Assembly (NCBI GenBank): GCA_022385805.1
Contig: MU277673.1
Location: 368,511 to 432,510, forward strand
DNA from: Pilatotrama ljubarskyi
Lineage: Eukaryota > Basidiomycota > Agaricomycetes > Polyporales > Polyporaceae
Length of the DNA stretch: 64,000 nucleotides
Reading direction: 5' to 3'
The position numbers and the translations under genes were made by a program. Of the stretch, positions 44,434 through 55,347 are shown one piece after another. The notes under the pieces are model-generated. The model worked only from the letters and a program-made list of their open reading frames with translations. It had not been told where the DNA came from and ran no database searches. Within the stretch, counting starts at the first letter, position 1. Every line of letters starts with the position of its first letter.

Positions 44434-44686
44434 GGTCGACGGAGGTAGCGCGACGCTTGCGACGAGAGAGGTGGTTGTGGCGAGAGAGAGGAGGCGCCGG
44501 CGACAGACGCGAGTAATCGACGCGTCGCTGGAATCCGCGTCGAAAGTCACGTGTGCCTTCCTCGGCGGGCGCTAAGTGTGTGCAAACGCTGTTGCTGCAG
44601 GTTGCCACGCTGCCTCTTTCTTCTGTCCTTCTTGTACTCTCTCGCTCTCGGCCTTCTTGCATACGTTCTGCTCTGCTGCCACCGGA

Positions 44687-46379
44687 ATGTCTGCAGAGAC
44701 CGTCGCTCGCTGGAATGCCATCCCCCTCAATCGCCCAGATCCTGACGAAGCCGCCCAGCCATCGTTGAAGGTACTCATCGCGCGTTCTCCGCAGTCAGAA
44801 TACACTCTGCATGCTTCTCTCCCTTCCCTCATTACACCCAGCGCACACGGCCGGAAGGAGATGGAGATGATGACGAAAGCGAGGACAACGTCTCCTTGGT
44901 CTCCCGCTCTCCCTCCCCGCCGCCCCCGGATGTCATGGACGTAGACAAGTATGACGAGTACTACACCCGCAGGCCGGCGCGGGAGGTAGTCACCGTCGAG
45001 ACCAAAATCAAGAGCAGCAACATTGGATTCTCGATGCTAGCCAAAATGGGCTGGGTAGAAGGGTCGCCCCTTGGACTCTCGGGAGACGGTACGTTCGTCG
45101 CTGAATGCTGTAGCCGGCAACGTCTAATCGTGAGGAAGGCCGCGTTGACCCAATACCGTTCTACGTTAAGAATGATCTGACCGGCTTGGGTAAAGCTAGC
45201 CAGGACGTTCGCATGAGTAAGTCAGCATCACCTTAGAGCAGGAATTGTGTTCTTGAGTGCGCCGCATCTTCAGTCGAGACTACTGTTTCCCAGCGCCGAG
45301 AATTAGACTCCGAGCGTCAAATCAAAGAGACAGAGGAGCAGCGCAGACAACGCGAGGTACGTGCTACTCAACTTACTTCCCTACCCCTGTCTGACCTCGA
45401 ACCCCCTACCCAGGAAGCAGTCGCCCGCCGCGCTGCAGTGCAGTCCGAACTCTCCAGCGTGCTCCGACCCTTCTACTGCGAAGTGTGCGAGAAGCAGTTC
45501 CAGAACGTCGCCCAGTATGACGAGCACACCAACTCTTACGCCCACCACCACAAAGTCCGCTTCCGCGACATGCAGGCCGCCCAGCGCGCCAACCGCAACA
45601 CAAAGGAGGAGGTCGACAAGCGCAAGGAGAAGGAGCGCAAGCGCGAGGAGAAGGAGCTCCGCAAGATCGCCAAGGCCGCGGGCGTGAAGATGACGAAGCC
45701 CCCCGTCGCCCTCGCGCCTGTCGCTGAGCCAGTCGCTGCACCAGCCGAACCTAAGCCGAGTGGCTTCAAGAAGAGCGGCTGGGCAACAGTGACTGCCCCT
45801 GCTGCGGGCGCACCAGCGCAGCCTCTATTAACAGACCCCCCCAGGAGATCCGGATGGGCCGCCGTGGGTGAAACGCAATCCGCGTCCGGGAGTCCCAGCA
45901 GCCGAGGAGGGTGGGCTGCACCTGGGCCTTCAGCTCCGGAACCTCCTAGTGCAGCACCGCCGCCTCCGCCTACCTCTGCACCGGCGCCGACACAGCGAAC
46001 AGACTACAGTACCGCACCTGCCTTCAGAACCGGTGGCTGGACGTCGCTGGAGACTGGGGGTTCCGTTCCGCCTCCCGCTGCCGCTCCTGTACCTTCACAA
46101 AATGCTCCGCCGCCGCCGCTCCCAACAAGCACCACCCCGGTGCCAGCGCCGGCTTCGACCGGATCTCGCGGTGGATGGTCAAAGGTCGGTGCGCCTGCCA
46201 GCGCCGGAGGATGGCAAGCTACTCCGCCTGCTACTGCAGCTGCACCACCGCCACCCTCGTCCTACGATGCGCCTCCTGCTCCAGCAGTCTCTATGCCGAG
46301 GCCGCCTGAGCCGGCGAAGGAGGCCTCAAGATCTGGATGGCAGAAGTTCCGTGCGGGGGCACCTGGTCGTCGTCGTTGA
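44687..46379 (+). CDS. G-patch and C2H2 zinc-finger protein (GPATCH8-like)
   Basis: Exon 1 (44687-44770) is MSAETVARWNAIPLNRPDPDEAAQPSLK. The next exons carry an acidic stretch and MDVDKYDEYYTRRP, then a G-patch: NIGFSMLAKMGWVEGSPLGLSGDG joined to RVDPIPFYVKNDLTGLGK. A charged helix (RRELDSERQIKETEEQRRQRE) precedes a U1-like C2H2 finger: FYCEVCEKQFQNVAQYDEH and SYAHHHK. A Lys/Glu helix and a long Pro/Ala/Gly tail follow, with repeated SGW or GGW motifs (KKSGWATV, RRSGWAAV, RGGWAAP, TGGWTSL, RGGWSKV, AGGWQA, RSGWQKF). G-patch proteins stimulate DEAH RNA helicases, so a splicing role is likely but inferred. The third acceptor was set to keep the G-patch in frame. Confidence 0.9.
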
Positions 46380-46678
46380 TCTACAGTATGTTGCATCTCA
46401 GTTCACTACCCGCTCTCCCGCGTTTGGAATTGCAAGAAATGGAATTTGAAAGTATAGTACTAACTAGCTACATGACCGAGTTCTGTAATTTTAATATGTA
46501 CGCTGATGATGGTGAAGTGTATGACTTTACGACTGCAACGTGGACGAGCAGAGATACAGAGAGAGGAGAACCAAGGGAGAGGTAGTCGCCGAGCAGAGGC
46601 GGATGCGTGTAACGAACGGCGGAGAGCATTACGTTGAGTGTATATCGAGTCCCATGGAAAGAGGCGAGGCGAGCACGT

Positions 46679-49265
46679 TCACTCCGAATCGCTTGCCGAG
46701 CTCTCGTCTGAGCTCGACTCGGCGGAGGAGTGCTCGCTCTCTTCTGCAAGCGCGGCACCGTTGGCCGCGCCACCGGATACCCGCCCGCCCTGCTCGAACG
46801 ACTTGAGCTTCTCCTCAAGCGCCCGGATCTTCTTCGTCTCGACGTCTTCGTCCATGCTCTTCCGCTTCAGCCCACCCGTACCCGTGCCCTTGCCTGTACG
46901 CGGCCGTTTCACTGGTGGCTTCAGCGGGCGGATGACGAAGTTGTACAGCTTCGTAAGCACGGCAGCTGGTAGCTGATCGATCTCGAGCTCGATCTCCTCC
47001 GTGCTCTGAATAGAGGGTCAGCACAAGCATACGAAGTACAGTCGGACACATACGTCGCGGATCTCGGGCACTCCTTCGTGGATGATCTGGATGACTCTCT
47101 CGAGCTTCGTACCGTCCAGCTTGCTAATCGTATCGCTGAGATCCTTCTTCTGCTCAAAGGTGAGAACATCGTCATCCGTGACAGGCTTCTTCGTCTTCTT
47201 GCCCTTGGGGGCTGGCGGGGCTTTGTTCTGCCTGGGCGCGGGTTTCGACGTCGACGCAACGGGAGGTGTGGGCTTCTCTCGTTTCTCCTTCTTCTTCTCC
47301 TTCTTCTCCTTGACTGGACGTTTCAAGGAAGCGAGATGGTTCTTCATATTCTCAATCTGCGTCTCCATGTCCGCGATCATACCTTGAAGTTGACGTGCTA
47401 TGTCAGGCATGGTTAAGTAGGCAAAGGTAGAAGACATGTCACTCACGAGCACGCTCATCGTCGTCCTCCTCCTCGTCCTCCTCGTCCTCCTCGTCGCTCG
47501 GTTCATAGGGGCGTGGTGACGGCAGGTTCTTCCACTTTTCGTCGAAGAGCTGCTGGAGCGCCTTCCCGGCTTCATGGACAGGGTTCCCTGGAGGATTGAA
47601 GGTCATGCAGTTCTTGATCATCAACTTGAAGTCGTCGCGGAACTTCTCCGCGGTCGGATATTCGCCCGCCTCCAACTTCTTCTTCATCGTAGACAAGTCC
47701 ATCGGCTTCTTAATAATCTTTGGATATTCTGGTATGCCCATCTTGACCGGGTCTAGGCTGGCTGAGCAAAGCGAACGACTACACTGGGTGAGAAGCACGT
47801 ACCGACGGGCTCGTAGAAGGGATGCGCGATGGTGTAGTGCTGCTTTTGGTGCAAATCCTTCAATACCTTCTCGCAGAACTTCAGCTGCTCCGCAGTCGCA
47901 GCATCCCGGGGCGCCTTCGCCTTCCGCGGCTTTCGTGTGGACTCGGCGTATGGGAGATCCTTCGGTGGTGGCGGGTGGATCTCACGCTTCGGTCGGCTGG
48001 CACCCGCGCTCTCGTCGTTCCGTCTGATGACAGGCACAGTCGTCGATTGTCGACGTGCAGCCTTCTTCGGAGGAGCCGGGGGAGGGGGAGGAGGGGGGGT
48101 TGCAACCTTCTTCGGTGCAGGAGGCTTGGGCTGTGCGACGTTAGACCGGACGTCTGCATGGGACTTCTTCGGCTTACCTCTTCCGGCGGAGGCATCTGCT
48201 TCACCTGCTTATCAAAGACCTCCTCTACACGCTTCCCCATCAGTGTCACTGGGTGCTCTGGCCCGTTGAACGTCAGGCAGTTCTTGAAGATCAAGCGGAT
48301 GTCGGCGACAAACTCGTCCGCCGAGTGGTAGCGGGGATTGACAGGATTGGGATCAGGCTTCTGGGGATTGGAAGCCTGGAGCTTGCGCTCGATGGTAGAG
48401 AAGTCCATGGGATGCTTGATGATGCTCGGATAGTGGGGTATCCCCAGCGCGACCGGATCGACGGGGGTGAGGAAAGGCCCCGCATCCTTCATGCGCTTGA
48501 GCGTGCGAACGGTAGACAGACAAAAGCGCCATTGTGCCGCGCTGAGCGTAGGATGGGAAGACGTGGGAAGAGTAGCGTTGGTCGCAGGAGGAGACACGGA
48601 TGCTGGAGGTGGAGTGGCAGTCTTCAGAAAGCGATGCAGAGAAGGCAGATTAGCACGCCCCATAGCGGCGCACAGGGAAAAGAGGTGCTTACATTTGCGA
48701 GCGACGCTCTCTCCGCATCCGAGTACTTCCTGGCTCTCTTAGCGGGCGGGGGTTTATCATCATCATTGTCATCGTTATTAGCATGCACAGGATTAGCGTA
48801 TGAAGTTTGTCCGTTAGGAAGACCGTTCGCCTGGCCACTCGTTTCCGACATCTCCACGTCCACGCCGTTCGCAGGCGTGTGTTCTTCGGCCATCTTAACG
48901 TCCTCTAGAAGCTCGCCTGGAGGTGGGGGAGGCGTGCCGTGTGGAGGTGCGATAGGGATGGAGTCTTCGATGGCGTAAGGCGCGTACGACGCGTCGATCG
49001 CAATGGTGTGCTCACCAGGATCTGCAGGAGTGCTGATCTGGGGAACGACGGACGCGTCGTCCACCCTGTCCGCCTTGACGGGCACGGGTTCGTGACGCGC
49101 GTCACTCTCCTGCTCGGTGTAGTCGACGTCGATCTTGATGTCAGACACGAGAGAGTTATTGACGGGGGTCGCGACAGAGTCTACAGTAGGAGAGTCTGGG
49201 GCAGAGACAGGGTCGGGATGCGCGCCATTGAGGGATGGTGTTGTCGGGGAGAGCGCGTCGGTCAT
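46679..49265 (-). CDS. BDF1: BET-family double bromodomain transcription factor (Bdf1-like)
   Basis: Binds acetylated histone H4 and supports TFIID recruitment. After an acidic N-terminus ([14 protein letters not shown]...), bromodomain 1 spans [20 protein letters not shown]...[19 protein letters not shown]...[14 protein letters not shown], with the acetyl-lysine-reading Asn in CLTFN. Bromodomain 2 is [29 protein letters not shown] joined to [19 protein letters not shown]...[25 protein letters not shown] run, a coiled coil ([20 protein letters not shown]) and a Lys-rich segment lead to the NET domain: [30 protein letters not shown], then [22 protein letters not shown]. It ends in an acidic Ser tail ([11 protein letters not shown]), as BET proteins often do. 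Confidence 0.96.
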
Positions 49266-49503
49266 CGTTTCCGGCCCAGGCGGCGCGTGACAGTCACGGG
49301 AGGGGTGACAGAGGCAAAGGGAGCAGGTGAGATTTGGGGGGACAGGAGATCCGAAGTTGGGCTAGAGTCTTTATACGCGCAACGAAATAAGGTTCGATCT
49401 CCCGCGTCCACAATTTCCTCCCTATCCCGTTTGCGCCTCCGCCTTCCCTCCCCTTGCTCCCCTTTCTCTCTCTTGCGCCCGCATATGGACCCACAGCATC
49501 TAT

Positions 49504-52264
49504 CTACCTCTTTTCCTCGCCCTCCTCCTCGTCTTCGACAGGTGCAAACACGGGCTTTGGTTGGTTTGCGCGCCAAGCTGAGTTCGAAAAATAAGGTTCA
49601 CACGTCAGCAATCACAGCCGGACACAAACAACACCAAACAGAGTCTGCTCCATCAGCGTTGAAAATTTGGGAGTCTCACCTGCGGTCCAAACCGGATTCT
49701 CGTCGGCTGTTGCAGCGAGCTTGAGTAGTGCTTCGCGTGGCTAGAGAACAAAGCTCGTAGTCAGTACTCCCGAAGACACAGAGTAGCATGAGACCAGCGA
49801 AGGTCGTGGACGGAGAGGAAGATGGGAAGACGCGAGACAAGGGGAGACTGGGCCAGAACAGGACCCCGGACCTGTTCCGGATGGCAACGCGCGTCCGGCG
49901 TGTCACAACCGGCAATTGACGCGCCCCTCTGAGTGAGCTTTCTGGGGCCAGCAACGCATCCAGTCCCCGTTCGCTAGCGGCTGCGCCGACCAGCTTAGCA
50001 TGTACAACAGACCAGCCCGACGCAAACGCTCGGCGCGTCTGCGATGTGTCCAGAGCACCATTCGCTGTTAGCGGTATCGGATGGATAGATGAAGGATAAG
50101 TAGGTGATGTCAGATACGGAAGAAGGCGATGCTCGGGATGACGCGGGGCGGAGGAAGACGAGTCAAAAACTCTATGAGAAAGAGCTAACGGACTCACATC
50201 CTCGTCTCTGGTCGTGTCCCTGACCAGGTTCTGCACGACGTGCTGAGTAGCACTCGCACCGACGCGTCCGCCTCGTCCGGGTCCAGTGACTGGAAGCTCC
50301 GGTCGATGGCTCTTGCGAGGGTCCATCCTTTCCTTCTCCCTCTTCCGCTTGGTGCTGCGACCTATCTCGCTGTCGCGGAACATGGGAAGAGCATGCGGCG
50401 TAATGATAGTCGGAGCCGCCACAGCATCTGACATGTCTTCCACGGTGGCTTTCCTCGGAGGACCCTTGTTGAGCGGTAGCTTTGCGCCGTTTACGGACAT
50501 GTCGGGCGAGTATAGCACGCATATTTGGCCGCTCGATAGGCCAGTGAGGATCTGTCTTATGATGAGATTGGGATCCAAGGATATGGCCCCCAGCATACGC
50601 ACCTGGTTGATCTTCGAGTGCCAGTATACCCTGACCGGCGTTGATTCCACTTCAAGGTCCTTGACGGTCTCCAACGTATCCTTCGCCATGAAGAGCAAAT
50701 GGCCTCGGCCACCCTTCGTCGTCGCACCTGCCCCTGTGACGACATACCTGTTGTCGGGGCTGAAAATGGCGTTGGTGTTCGGGTATAGCGTTGCAAGGCC
50801 CGAGCGGCTGACAAGCGGTCTTTTGAAGGAGCGTATATCCCATACTGAACCTGATGTCAACAACAACGTCCAACAAGCACGCCGAACCACTCACACTTCA
50901 CCGTGTCGTCGCCACCGCGGGTGAGCACTGTTTGCCCGTCCAGAGAGAACACCAAAGATCCCGTCTCCGTACCCTTCGCGTGCGCGCCCTCAATGCTCAT
51001 ACTCGGTCGAACGAAATTGGACTTGGTCTGCCACATGTGTAGCGCACCATCCATGCAAGCTACACGGAAGCGATTAGACATGTCTCATAGCACTGCATGC
51101 AGGCCACGTACCACCGCCAATCAAGGCGCCATCGGGGGAATACCCGCACGCGGTGACCTTTGTACGCGCACCCCTTTCCTTTGACTTGACAACAATCACG
51201 GTCTTCTGCTTGCGCTTGTTCTCGACATCCCAGATACTGCAGTTACGTCAATGAGACGACCCTGAGGTATGCGCAGTATGACACCAGGACGAACCGTATT
51301 GTTGAGTCGACCGAGCTGGTGATGAATGTTTGCGGGTCCTTCGGGTGCCACGCACAACATGTCAGTTCTGCGACATGCCCACTGTGCACACGACTGTGAG
51401 TCCGAGGCTCATCATGCAAGAGAAGTATCGCAGTCACGTACGCAGTGTTCTTCATGTCACGTATGTATGGATCACCCTTGATATAAGTGGCCCTGCCAGT
51501 CAGGTCAGACTGCCCGTTCACGGAGGAACGAGAATGTACTCACAGCTCCTCTCCGTCACGATCATACATCTTTGCCTGCGCCGTCCCGGATATGACAAGG
51601 AATTGTTGCCCATCATTCGAGAACTTCACGTCATGTATCTGTGATTGAGCACCTGGTTAACACATCTTCAACCATGACGAGCTGAAAGAGAAGCGCACAT
51701 GGTAAGAGCCGGCAGGTTCCCAAGTCTTGAACGGCTTACACCTCCAGTCCATCCCACCGAAGTCCCACAGCTTGCAGTCGTAATCATGTGAGCCAGACAC
51801 CACTCGCGCACCGGACGGGTCCATCGTCAGCGCGGACACGACCTTTGTGTGGTCCTTCAGTATGAGCTCATGAGTGATAGGAAGGCGTGGCTGGTCGAGG
51901 TCATCGTCGGAGGCATCGAACTCGGGCTCCTCTTGATCATTATCGTCCTTGAAATGAGGTGGCGGTAGCGGCGGTCCAACGTCTTCAGAGTCAGACTCTC
52001 GACTTTCAGCACTCAGACCTGAAGGCGCGGAAGAGGTAGTATGAGAGGGCGCATTGCCTTCCGTCTTTATGGCTGCTGCGGACGACGAAGCAAGCGTCCC
52101 CTAAGGAGCGTCTTCAGCCACTTCTATTGAATCGCAATGTTAGAACGACGTACCGTATCTCCCCTCTTGTTCTTCTCAAACCTGTTAGGATCGAGTTGGC
52201 GCTGCTTGGGCTTCTTGCCAAACCCAGCTATGCCCATAGCCGCAAAGACGTCCATATCCGCCAT
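49504..52264 (-). CDS. WDR70: WD40-repeat protein, WDR70-like
   Basis: The start at 52264 encodes MADMDVFAAMGIAGFGKKPKQRQLDPNRFE, a hallmark of WDR70/gastrulation-defective proteins. An acidic linker precedes WD repeats: HTKVVSALTMDPSGARVVSGSHDYDCKLWDF, GHVAELTCCAWHPKDPQTFITSSVDSTIRIWD, KVTACGYSPDGALIGG, and DDTVKLWDIRSFKRPL. After the propeller come ILTGLSSGQICVLYSP, then basic KRKREKERMDPRKSHRPELP and GPGRGGRVGASATQHVVQN. The conserved C-terminus, DED/PREALLKLAATADENPVWTA/AWRANQPKPVF, sits on two exons reached by a 457-nt intron (49741-50197) and a further intron ending at about 49571. WDR70 orthologues act in DNA damage-linked histone ubiquitination; this role is inferred by homology. The stop is at 49504-49506. 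Confidence 0.93.
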
Positions 52265-52611
52265 GACAACTAGGTATTGCTGGCCTTCCGCGAGATTCAA
52301 AGGCGATCAGAAGAGCAACTACCAGCAGAATACAGCAGGAAAGAGTGAATGCCCTCGGGGTCGAAGTGGCTGTGGAGTTGCTTTCTTGCATGTTTACTCG
52401 CCGCCTCACCTCAAGCTCAGTGGCCCTGGCGCTTACACGCTTACGTGTGCGTGACTTACCGAGACGCGCTCATAACGCTGCACGCGCTTGGCGCCCGAGT
52501 CCCTTCAAGTCAAACAGCCACCGGCCGTCGTCGTGGCTAACAAAGCCAGACCCTCCCTTCACTCTCTATCATCGACGCCTGGAGTTCTCGCCGGATCGTG
52601 CAAATCTCGAG
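52265..52611. promoter_or_regulatory. Divergent promoter, WDR70-like gene / unknown gene
   Basis: About 350 bp between opposing start codons. The plus-strand frame is open upstream of 52612 but has no motif. No clear TATA box. Confidence 0.45.
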
Positions 52612-53319
52612 ATGCTGAAGCGTCAGAGATCCTCACCGTCCTTCACGCCGGCCCCGCCGTATGCGGCCACGCCAGAACCGGCTCTCGATGTCTACGACAG
52701 GGTGGCGAAACGCAGGCGGCAGCTCGAACCCCCAAGAGACCGGCCCACCATCCAAGGCAACAGCGCATGGAATGCCGACGATACGGATGGCGAGGAGGAC
52801 ATAGATCACGATGGGCAAGGCAACGGCCTACAAGGCCCGTTGCAGCGAGCTGGACGCCTAGAGGAGGCCGGAGAATACAGGGATGTGAACACTTTGCTGC
52901 ACGACCTCCACGCGGAACAGAGACACCGATTGCTGTTCTCCTCACCGCTTCCTCCTTTCCACCATCCCAATTTGCACCATCGGTCGCAACCGGAGCACTA
53001 CCACCACCCTTACCCCTCTTCATCCGACAAGACCGTCCCCGCACTCTCATTCGACGGATCCCAGGCAGCACCGCACCGCGACAATCGCAAACATGCACCA
53101 TCATTCACTATTTCAATCCCGATCAAAGATGCTTCAGCGGTGGACCACGTCGAGGTTCAACGCGTAACGCAGCGTTACGAAGGCACGAATAGGTGCGTCT
53201 TACAGACGGACCGACCACTTGCTGCGCTAACACGCTGTTGCTATAACAGATACCTGGGGTCTCTTTTCCTAAGCCGTCGGACGCAGTTCGATACCCCAGG
53301 CCATCCAAGTCAAGCTTAG
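52612..53319 (+). CDS. Conserved unknown protein (MLKRQR...), ends in a FLSRR motif
   Basis: Two exons (52612-53192, 53250-53319) give 216 residues. It starts MLKRQRSSPSFTPAPPYAA, has a basic cluster (DRVAKRRRQLEPP), an acidic stretch (DDTDGEEDIDHDG), a helical segment (YRDVNTLLHDLHAEQRHR) and a His/Pro-rich loop. The C-terminus is VTQRYEGTNRYLGSLFLSRRTQFDTP. The 57-nt intron is a multiple of three and contains no stop, so the unspliced frame is also open; I prefer the spliced form because it makes YEGTNR run directly into YLGSLFLSRR. No named domain is recognized. The basic N-terminus suggests a nuclear protein. It is divergent from WDR70. Confidence 0.7.
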   Translation: MLKRQRSSPSFTPAPPYAATPEPALDVYDRVAKRRRQLEPPRDRPTIQGNSAWNADDTDGEEDIDHDGQGNGLQGPLQRAGRLEEAGEYRDVNTLLHDLHAEQRHRLLFSSPLPPFHHPNLHHRSQPEHYHHPYPSSSDKTVPALSFDGSQAAPHRDNRKHAPSFTISIPIKDASAVDHVEVQRVTQRYEGTNRCVLQTDRPLAALTRCCYNRYLGSLFLSRRTQFDTPGHPSQA

Positions 53320-53685
53320 TGCGACGCGATCAGCTCGTTCCCCGCCTCTTCCGTCGCCTTCTTTCTCCGCCGCTTCGCCTCTTGCTCTTATCCTTGCCCT
53401 CTTGTTCTCCTGGTCTATTCTGCATCGCACGTGTTGTCGAAGGTTCTCACTATCAGCATCCTGCAGCCGTTGTACTTACACAATTCATTAGGTTACGCAT
53501 TACACCGTACACCACGTCCGTTGAGCATTACATCGACTGATGTCGATGAACCTTGTATACATAGCTACCGTACTAGATATGCAAACGCCGCGATGAGGAG
53601 GAGATGGGAACGGGACATCACAGGGTATTCGATCTCGACAACCGCACACGCTCGATGGTTTGGTTGGCTCATCGTGATGTGAGCT
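53320..53685. other. Convergent intergenic region
   Basis: About 365 bp between two stop codons. It is pyrimidine-rich near 53350-53420. No gene recognized. Confidence 0.45.
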
Positions 53686-54435
53686 TTAGCTAGCTTGTGT
53701 AGAAACCTGCGCTAAGCCGAGGTCCACAGTCCTCCCAAGGGCATCACTGAGTTCCTCGTTCATCAAGTCGCCCAGAGAGCGACCATCTCGAGCGTACACC
53801 CAGTCATCCTGTTCCTGGACATAGTCGTATCGCTTCGGCCCACTGCATATGACGGGTACGTCAGTGTCCAAGACTCGAGTAAATCACGGCCGGGATGCAC
53901 ACCTGAATGGAGACGACAGCCAGATTTGCTTGTTTGGCGGCTGCTTGTTGATAACATATGTTCCCTTGCTACCGAGCTTCAGGGTCAAGACACCGCTCTG
54001 TGCAGGCAAGGACAGCGTTAGACGTCTATGTTCAGGGTGCTTGCAATCAACCATCTGGCACTCACGCTATACTCGACCTCGTACTCCGGATCGCCTACTT
54101 CGTCTAGGAGGTTTTCGAGCGATTCCAGCATCGTGTCCATGGTGGCGTCCGCATACTGGTGGTACAAGTGCGTCGGGAGGTCACTGCGCAGTGCCAGTGA
54201 ATGTCAGTCGCGTCCGCAGTGCGTAGGAATGTCGCCCCATGTCAGCGGACCTATGCTTCACCTGCGGCGGAGGCGTAGCCAGATGGCGTCGTGAGCAGCC
54301 TGAGGTGGTCATCGGCAGTCGCGGCTGGTGTTGCCGAGAGGCAAGATGCATCGCACGAGGGACCCCAGCGAGTGCTACGCGTCGCGCAGCAGGCAGTGCA
54401 CGTATAGAGCGACAAGACTGTTTTAGAGGGTTCAT
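53686..54435 (-). CDS. YFH1: Frataxin (mitochondrial iron-sulfur cluster assembly)
   Basis: Frataxin stimulates sulfur transfer on the Nfs1-Isu scaffold in the matrix. Exon 1 from the ATG at 54435 is a basic presequence ([24 protein letters not shown]). The mature fold has an acidic helix, [32 protein letters not shown], then beta strands [31 protein letters not shown], then GPKRYDY and [23 protein letters not shown]. The [14 protein letters not shown] block is the family signature. The last three exons are clear. The donor of intron 1 is uncertain, because phase favours GTCCGC at about 54253 over the nearer GTGAAG. It is tandem with a rhodanese gene 283 bp upstream. Confidence 0.93.
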
Positions 54436-54717
54436 GGTGACGGGCAAGGGGGCGAGTCGCAGTGAAGGGCCTATGCACGCCGAATATATGGTGACTGTAC
54501 AAGATCAAGCTTTATGAACGCCTTCGGAACGTCCGCGCACCTGCGCTCGTCTTGGGCCATTTAGGGTTAGGGTCATGATGTCGACATAGCCCTGGACTAT
54601 CGCAGCACCCATGGTGCTGACAATTCACAGGAACGAATGAAAACTAAGCATTGCGGAGGACAAGGATAGGCCATGGTATTGATAGGATCTACCAGCACGG
54701 TTTGCACATGCATACAA

Positions 54718-55347
54718 TCAAGCAGACTTTTGCCCCTCCCGTGCCGTCCACTCCAGCCACGAGCCCTTGTAGTTCAGGATGCTAGGATCGGGTCAGTTAA
54801 GCTACCGCGGGAAGCTCGGGAAGACGCACTTGGTGTAACCGTTGCGCTTAGCTACATCCGCTGCAGTTGTAGAGCGCTTTCCACTCCTGCAGTAGAAGGT
54901 GATCTCCTGGTCGGGGCGTGGCTTATCGAAGCCGAACTTCTCCTTGAACTCGGCAGCCGGCAAGTGCAGCGCACTGGACAGGACTGAGAGCGGCAAATTC
55001 ACAGCAGAGGGTATTGAACCTTGCAAGACCTCATCCGGTTCTCGGACATCAATTAGATACTTGTCCTGGGGAACGATGGTTAGGGCGCACGGGTATATAG
55101 CAAAGCAATTTTGACGTACAGGGCTGGGCTGCAATGTCTTCGGCTTGAGTTCCTCATAGGTAATGACCTTGGCATCCCAGTCACGCTGGAGGTCGTCTCG
55201 AGCCTCCAGGACCTTCTTGCGCTCGTCCGTGGTTTTGGTAGACTCATGGCGGGCGTGAAGAGTAACCCGGGGAGAAAGCACGGATGTCCTAGCATAAGCC
55301 GCGCAGCGCGCTGCATTCGCAGACCTTGAGAGAGCTAGGCGAAGCAT
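54718..55347 (-). CDS. Single-domain rhodanese (sulfurtransferase), probably mitochondrial
   Basis: Start at 55347, with a presequence-like N-terminus MLRLALSRSANAARCAAYAR. Three exons join QPSP to DKYLIDVREPDEVLQGSIPSAVNLPLS, then NGYTN to ILNYKGSWLEWTAREGQKSA. The active loop is YCRSGKRS, with Cys as the persulfide-carrying residue. An upstream helical segment (DDLQRDWDAKVITYEELKPK) precedes the domain, as in fungal rhodanese-like mitochondrial proteins. Splicing at AA/GTGCGT creates GYTNILNYKGSW; without it the frame ends at CVFPSFPR. It sits directly upstream of frataxin on the same strand, which suits a shared sulfur or iron role, though that is inference. Confidence 0.92.

Noticed and set aside
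49380..49400. GGTTCGAT motif resembling a tRNA T-loop
   Set aside because: The flanking bases do not form a T-stem, and no acceptor or anticodon stem can be folded around it.
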